Shown one piece after another: positions 59,109 through 64,000 of a stretch of DNA of 64,000 bases. The stretch covers positions 23,520,417-23,584,416 of the forward strand of contig NC_089863.1 in the NCBI RefSeq assembly GCF_036373705.1, read 5' to 3'. Each line of letters begins with the position of its first letter. Position 1 is the first letter of the stretch. The notes under the pieces were generated by a model that ran no database searches, was not told the origin of the DNA, and worked only from the letters and a program-made list of their open reading frames with translations. Made by a program: the position numbers and the translations under genes. The DNA is from Amia ocellicauda (lineage: Eukaryota; Chordata; Actinopteri; Amiiformes; Amiidae).

Positions 59109-60053
59109 CCTGGTGATCTGAGGCTGGAAGAGGAGAGACATTTCAAACGAAGAGTCGTAGTATGTGCTAAGGTGTAGACACATGGTGAAATTAACATTTT
59201 ACTGTAGGTATACGATTATATTCTATTAAAGTATAGTTTTTTAAATAATTATGAAAACTACTGAATGAATTAAAAACAAACCAACACACCCACACACATG
59301 CATGTATATATATATATATGTGTGTGTGTGTGGGCATAGTCCTACACACTGCATAAACAGTATATATTTATAAAAGAACAAATATATTTTATAGGCTTGA
59401 CATAGAAAATGTAAGCTATAGATCTCAATTACTTAATTAATGTCATTATCGACTCAGGTAGGCTTATCTAAAACTATTGCCGATCCCTTACAATGACTCA
59501 AGACACTGAACACACAGAACATTTCAGTATCTGGAGAGAAGTGTTCAATTCATCCAGTTAATTGATTAACTGGATTAATTAAGTTGGCAAGAGCTTATCT
59601 GGAACAAAACCCAGCAGACACTGCTCTCCAGGACTGGAGTCTGACATCCCTTCTAGATAGAAGCAAGTGGAAACATCTGGGTTCATATAGGCTGATAATG
59701 ATGATGATATATGTTTGTGTGTATGAATGTATGTAAGAGAGAGGTATTATATGTATTATACAGCAAAACAACAGCGTCCTAGTAGCGCAAAATAAAGACG
59801 TAATTAGATATGAAATGCCAGGAACAAGGGGCGTCAGCCACTAACTGTATTAGAAGAGCGAGCTGTTGTATAATATTGAAATACCTTCCTAAAAACTACT
59901 GTCTTCCTAAAAACGACAGCCCCCAGAGAGTCCAATTTGTTCTGCATGAACGACACCCCAGTCCCAGAGGCCGGAGAGCAATCACAGGACTGTGGGGGTG
60001 TTCATGAACACTCAATCGTCAATTAACAGTCTCCAAAGGGACTTAAATGATGC

Positions 60054-60054
<1 letters not shown>

Positions 60055-60099
<45 letters not shown>
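60055..60099. repeat. (TA)n microsatellite
   Basis: Pure TA tract of about 45 bases. Confidence 0.95.
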
Positions 60100-60101
<2 letters not shown>

Positions 60102-60289
60102 TGTTCTGTCTCCAGATACGAAAGGCCGGGTCCCGGGGGAGGTCAAAGCCTGCTGCTAATGATTTATTTATCAAAGTCCTGGAAATTCAAGGTCACTGGG
60201 AGACCTGCAAAGATGCTTTGTCACGAACCTATTTTCCAAAATATTAACATCTTAATCCGAGTTTCTGCACTAGATTGTGAAGACTTCTC

Positions 60290-60360
<71 letters not shown>

Positions 60361-60374
60361 AAGAAGAAGAAGAA
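60290..60374. repeat. Compound (AAT)n-(AAG)n microsatellite
   Basis: An AAT tract (60290-60331) switches directly into an AAG tract (60331-60374). One founding tract with a base change that then expanded would explain this. Confidence 0.95.
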
Positions 60375-60893
60375 TCATCCCGCCCATTGTCATATCAAAA
60401 CGCCATGATCAAAATAGGTCAATACATGAATAAACAAAACAAAATAACGTTACATTTGTATATCGAATCATCCAATCAAAAAAACAAACTTTGCTTTAGC
60501 CTACATATCTGCAATACGATCCTCTTATTACGCAGCATACATTCCTTCGCGGTCTAGATATATAGTTATACTTTGATTTTGTAATCTAGCCTAAATATAT
60601 TTTTTGAAAGCCAAGATTGAATAATTAACTTGAAATAATCTTCTCCCATAGCAAGTACTCTGCTTTTTTCCCCCTAGACAGGTGGTAAATTATAAATACA
60701 TATCAAATCCTCCCCCCTGGATGGGAAAATGCGCACTTAGCTCCAGATTTCCCTCTTGATAAGACGCTAATAGACACACCTTAAAAACGGCTCAGCTGCT
60801 CCATCCGAGAAAGTATACCTCTGTTAGGGGGGACTATACCTGATATTTGTAGCTTAAGCTTTTAAAGATAAGAAAGGCATGCTTCTGTACCTG

Positions 60894-61080
60894 CAAACAA
60901 AGGCGTATCTTGTCCTTCACGCTTGGGTCTCCAGCTGGTGCAAGTTTGACTCTTGCAGTGAGTGATGCTGGTTTCCCCAAGGACTGGCAGCAACCCGGCT
61001 GCAGATGTGGCGCATCTGCTGTGAGACTAATCCTTCAACCCGAAAAGAGAGGGGAGGAGAACCCACGCACAGCCATGTAG
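60894..61080 (-). other. Candidate noncoding first exon and promoter of rapunzel-like gene 3
   Basis: On the - strand a moderately GC-rich stretch ends CCTTTGTTTGCAG and is followed by a GTACAG donor at about 60893. The start is not defined and no TATA box is evident. The placement mirrors genes 1 and 2, which also have an untranslated first exon 2-5 kb upstream. Confidence 0.3.
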
Positions 61081-61198
61081 CGGCTAATGGCTCAGCAGTG
61101 GACAGTGAGTCTCCAACTAGACACACGCCTTGCCCAGAGGATAGCACTGTTGCTTTATTGTATTTCTGTATTTATTGATGTATTATTAGTGCGCTTCT

Positions 61199-61345
61199 GC
61201 TATAAAGAACCCCGGCGATATTCTTCGAGATGCAAGATGATGCGCAAAAAGGTGGCGCACTTTTCCGCGGATAAGCTCACCAAGACACCCTTTGGAGAAC
61301 GGCATGCGTGCACAATATGGACCCTCGCTGTAATGCAATATACAG
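61199..61345 (+). other. Candidate TATA promoter and first exon of an unrecognised + strand transcript
   Basis: CTATAAAGAA at about 61199-61208 lies about 30 bases before GGCGATATTC, and an ATG near 61240 opens a frame (MRKKVAHFSADKLTKTPFGE onward) that reaches a donor (TACAG|gtaagaag) at about 61345. I do not recognise the peptide and found no second exon before the window ends. Confidence 0.25.
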
Positions 61346-64000
61346 GTAAGAAGATGTATTTATTTATTTGTTTGTTTGTTTGTCTGTTGGTGTGTTCATT
61401 CGCTCATCCATTCATTCATTCCTAAGGATAGAGGACGCAGTTGGGGGCATATTTGTGAAAATGAACTAACAAATCTTTGCAAATGCAGTGCAAATACACA
61501 TTGACCTTCACGGGGGAAAGATGTTCAGATCCTCAGTGGCTGATTTGCTGAAATATAGGGTCGTTAAAGCATGTGCTTCCCCTCAATATTAATCTCCACC
61601 ATTCTGACACCCAGGTTTTGTTCCACATAATCTACAGTTTTTTCTTTAAAAAAAAGAGATGCATGACACCCTACTGATAACTCTTCTAATACTGTAACAG
61701 TAATTACTAGCATTTGTTTTGATTGCATTTTTCCTTCAGTCAAATTCTTAGCCATTACAGATGGGCTATGCAAGGGCGTAACTGTGTGGGGAAAAAAAAA
61801 AATCTTCAATAACGAAATGGCACGTATCTGTTAAATCCCACTGCAAATGAATATACTCTCTTCTGTGAACACTGGGGTTTTTAGTGTTGGAAACAGTTAA
61901 TGTAAATGGGAGATATATGGGAATTTTTATAATTGTGTCAGTAATTACTAAATTATTACATTGGACTTCACGTCATTAGACCCACAGCATACTTGTCAGA
62001 AATAAGGGACACCCTTCAAGGAGGCGGGGGGAGGGTGTAAGAAATGAAATAATCAATAAAGAACGACAATTAGGCCTAAAGGCTGATTTAATGGTTTGAT
62101 TATACTTTATAATATGTATATGTATCCTGTATAAAGCTTATAATCCAATGCACTGCAGTGTTCACTGACGTTTTCACATTTATCAGCGTATTTAAATACG
62201 GGGTAGGTAACGGGATCTCTCCGGAGCAGGGCGTCGCATTACGGGGCACCTCCAGCTCGGCAGGTGTCAAGGCGGCAGTGACTTCTTTAAGCAGATTAAC
62301 CCATGATTCAAACATTCAATTCAGATCAGAGGGCTGCTTGCTTTGACTTAGCCGGCACGTTTGGGTAAAATGTGCGTAAAGTGCCGGGAATGGGGAGTGC
62401 GTCCTTTGGTTACGTTTCAGATGGCTCCAATCGCGCAAACGTCTCCATTTCCCCGACGATCTCAAATCAGGCCCACACCTTGCATTGATCACCAGCTGGC
62501 TTGGCGCGTCTGAAAGTAGGGAGACCCTTTTTATGGCTACATGGAATAAATCAACATGTAAATCCACCTCGTCAGACCATAATATATAATAGAGCGCGGC
62601 GGGTCTCTCTATGTTTCACTTTCTTTGCGCCAGAGCTGGATGCATTGGTGCCAAGTTGGGTACCGTGTCACTGTTCCCTTACGGACTTCTGTAGCTTCAT
62701 GTTCGTGGAGAAACAGCAATGGTCACTAGTTTGGACTTCTTGGACAAGTCACCTGGCCCCTTTTGGATGTGTCTTACTAGATATTGTTTGAATTGGCTTG
62801 TTTTCCTCAATACACGATCTTGCTCTGCTTTCCCCCGACGTTTCACCTGTGCGCATTGTCTGTCTCCTCAGTGTATCTTTGTATCATCATTAATATCTTA
62901 AATTCTTAGCAATTGCGAGACAGGAAATTGTTTCTGCAACCGGCTGTGGGTTCTTTACGCACAGGTTACTAGATAATTTGATTACTTTTGCATTACAGCA
63001 GAACCAGGGGTTGTAGAGGTAAGCAATTTGCCAGCGTGAATAATTATAAGTGGTGTGTAATGGCAAACTGTGTATTGGTTAAGTTGAATAGTATATCATA
63101 TATTACGTTTTATTTGATTGACTCCTAAAACATGTGACGTCCATGGCACTGCATGCTCATGAGGATGAGTCATTTGTGCTGGAATTGTCTTCTCTGGATC
63201 TAGATGCCATACTGCTCAGTAAAATGAGAGCTCGGTTGCAACAAACACCAGCAGGGTAGGGGGTCCTCCAGGAAGCACTGCTTTCAAACTACTGCATGGA
63301 AGTAATTTTGTATAGCCGTTTCCATGCTGCCCCCTCGCCTCTCCACTTCAGGTCATCGCCCTGGGGTCTTTAATGGGATTTGATGCTAATGGCGCAAACT
63401 GTGTTGGTGTGTTTATGAAGCCCGGCTCCAGTCAATGAATTATGTGAGAATAAAGCGCTAATAGCTTCTCGCTTGGGTTCTGTCGAGGTGTTGCGTTTCC
63501 AATGTGGCATCGATTTCTGTGCGAATGGAACTACTGAACAGCTGACCGTATAGTGTCTGACAGCCATTCCCCAGTCATGCTGTCCTCGGCATCCGTGGCA
63601 GGCCTTCACACAAGGTCCTGGTGCATTTCAAACACATATTTATTCAATGGATGTTTTCCACAACAATGTTTTCTTTCATCGTGATTCGATTTCGTGATCG
63701 TGATATACAATATTACAAAATGCGTGCAGTTTGAACATCGGTTTCGGTACTATACCGTCTTTCTCACAGTTGTAGTTTATTCAGCGTGGGCAGAATACAC
63801 TGTGTTCGCTGTGATTGCAGTTCAGATGTTCATGGACCCTACCCCTACCACTCATGGTGTATTAAACATAAGACTCTACTCTGGGGCACAAGGAAACAAA
63901 ACCGGTGTGTTAAATGCACAAATACCGTCAAGAAACAGAAAGCGACATTGAAATCAGATCGCATCGTGGGTTCAAATGTGTGTGTCCCTTGCTGCAGTCA
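61346..64000. other. Right end of the window, no supported gene
   Basis: AT-rich with no recognised coding exon. One foldback-family fragment lies at about 63210-63285. Short open frames lack domains. Confidence 0.4.

Larger units (their letters stand above)
59125..60893 (-). other. Probable 5' UTR intron of rapunzel-like gene 3
   Basis: It lies between the acceptor beside the gene 3 ATG and a donor at about 60889-60893. It contains a foldback-family copy at about 59540-59655, a TA tract at 60055-60099 and an AAT/AAG tract at 60290-60374. No coding exon seen. Confidence 0.4.

Noticed and set aside
59109..59183. The 25-codon N-terminal extension of rapunzel-like gene 3
   Set aside because: A splice acceptor lies inside it and the other two paralogues start at the inner methionine, so the extension is intron sequence.
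1..64000. CRISPR arrays, operons, bacterial promoters or terminators
   Set aside because: The window is vertebrate nuclear DNA with spliced genes. Repeats present are microsatellites, transposons and palindromes; none has regular spacers.

Overview
This is vertebrate nuclear DNA, almost certainly from a ray-finned fish. The evidence is small exons with canonical GT/AG splice sites spread over AT-rich introns, many microsatellites, several decayed fish-type Tc1/mariner copies, Harbinger, hAT and CR1-like elements, and three paralogues of the fish-specific rapunzel family. The CR1-like tails, ending in TTCTTATG octamers, remind me of early-branching lineages such as gar, bowfin, sturgeon or eel. 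That is an impression; the species cannot be fixed from sequence alone. Layout: (1) Positions 1-1160, + strand, hold the pore, C-linker and first half of the cyclic-nucleotide-binding domain of an HCN/CNG-type channel. It has no K+ signature in the pore loop and may be truncated. (2) Positions about 1190-12120, + strand, hold a complete MS4A-type four-transmembrane gene of seven exons (248 aa). It has a CCAAT/GC-box promoter and a noncoding first exon. Its introns carry a hAT element with an exact 8-bp target duplication, a truncated Tc1 and a broken Harbinger transposase. (3) Positions 12.1-26.8 kb are gene-poor and contain Tc1 copies, a CR1 tail, foldback repeats and a degenerate minisatellite. 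(4) Positions 26.8-61 kb, all on the - strand, hold three single-coding-exon rapunzel-like genes (391, 392 and 394 aa) at 26.8, 34.1 and 57.9 kb. Each has a splice acceptor just upstream of its ATG and a plausible noncoding first exon further upstream; the middle gene has a convincing TATA box. The 22 kb between the second and third genes is mostly repeats: Tc1 copies, a 75-bp near-perfect palindrome, a possible solo LTR and microsatellites. (5) Positions 61-64 kb hold one weak candidate first exon on + and nothing else recognised. How the genes relate: the three rapunzel-like genes are a tandem array made by local duplication. Genes 1 and 3 are the closest pair, although gene 2 lies between them. 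They keep GC-rich coding sequence in AT-rich surroundings and keep the same gene architecture, so all three look functional. Nothing in the sequence shows a functional link between this array and the channel or MS4A genes.
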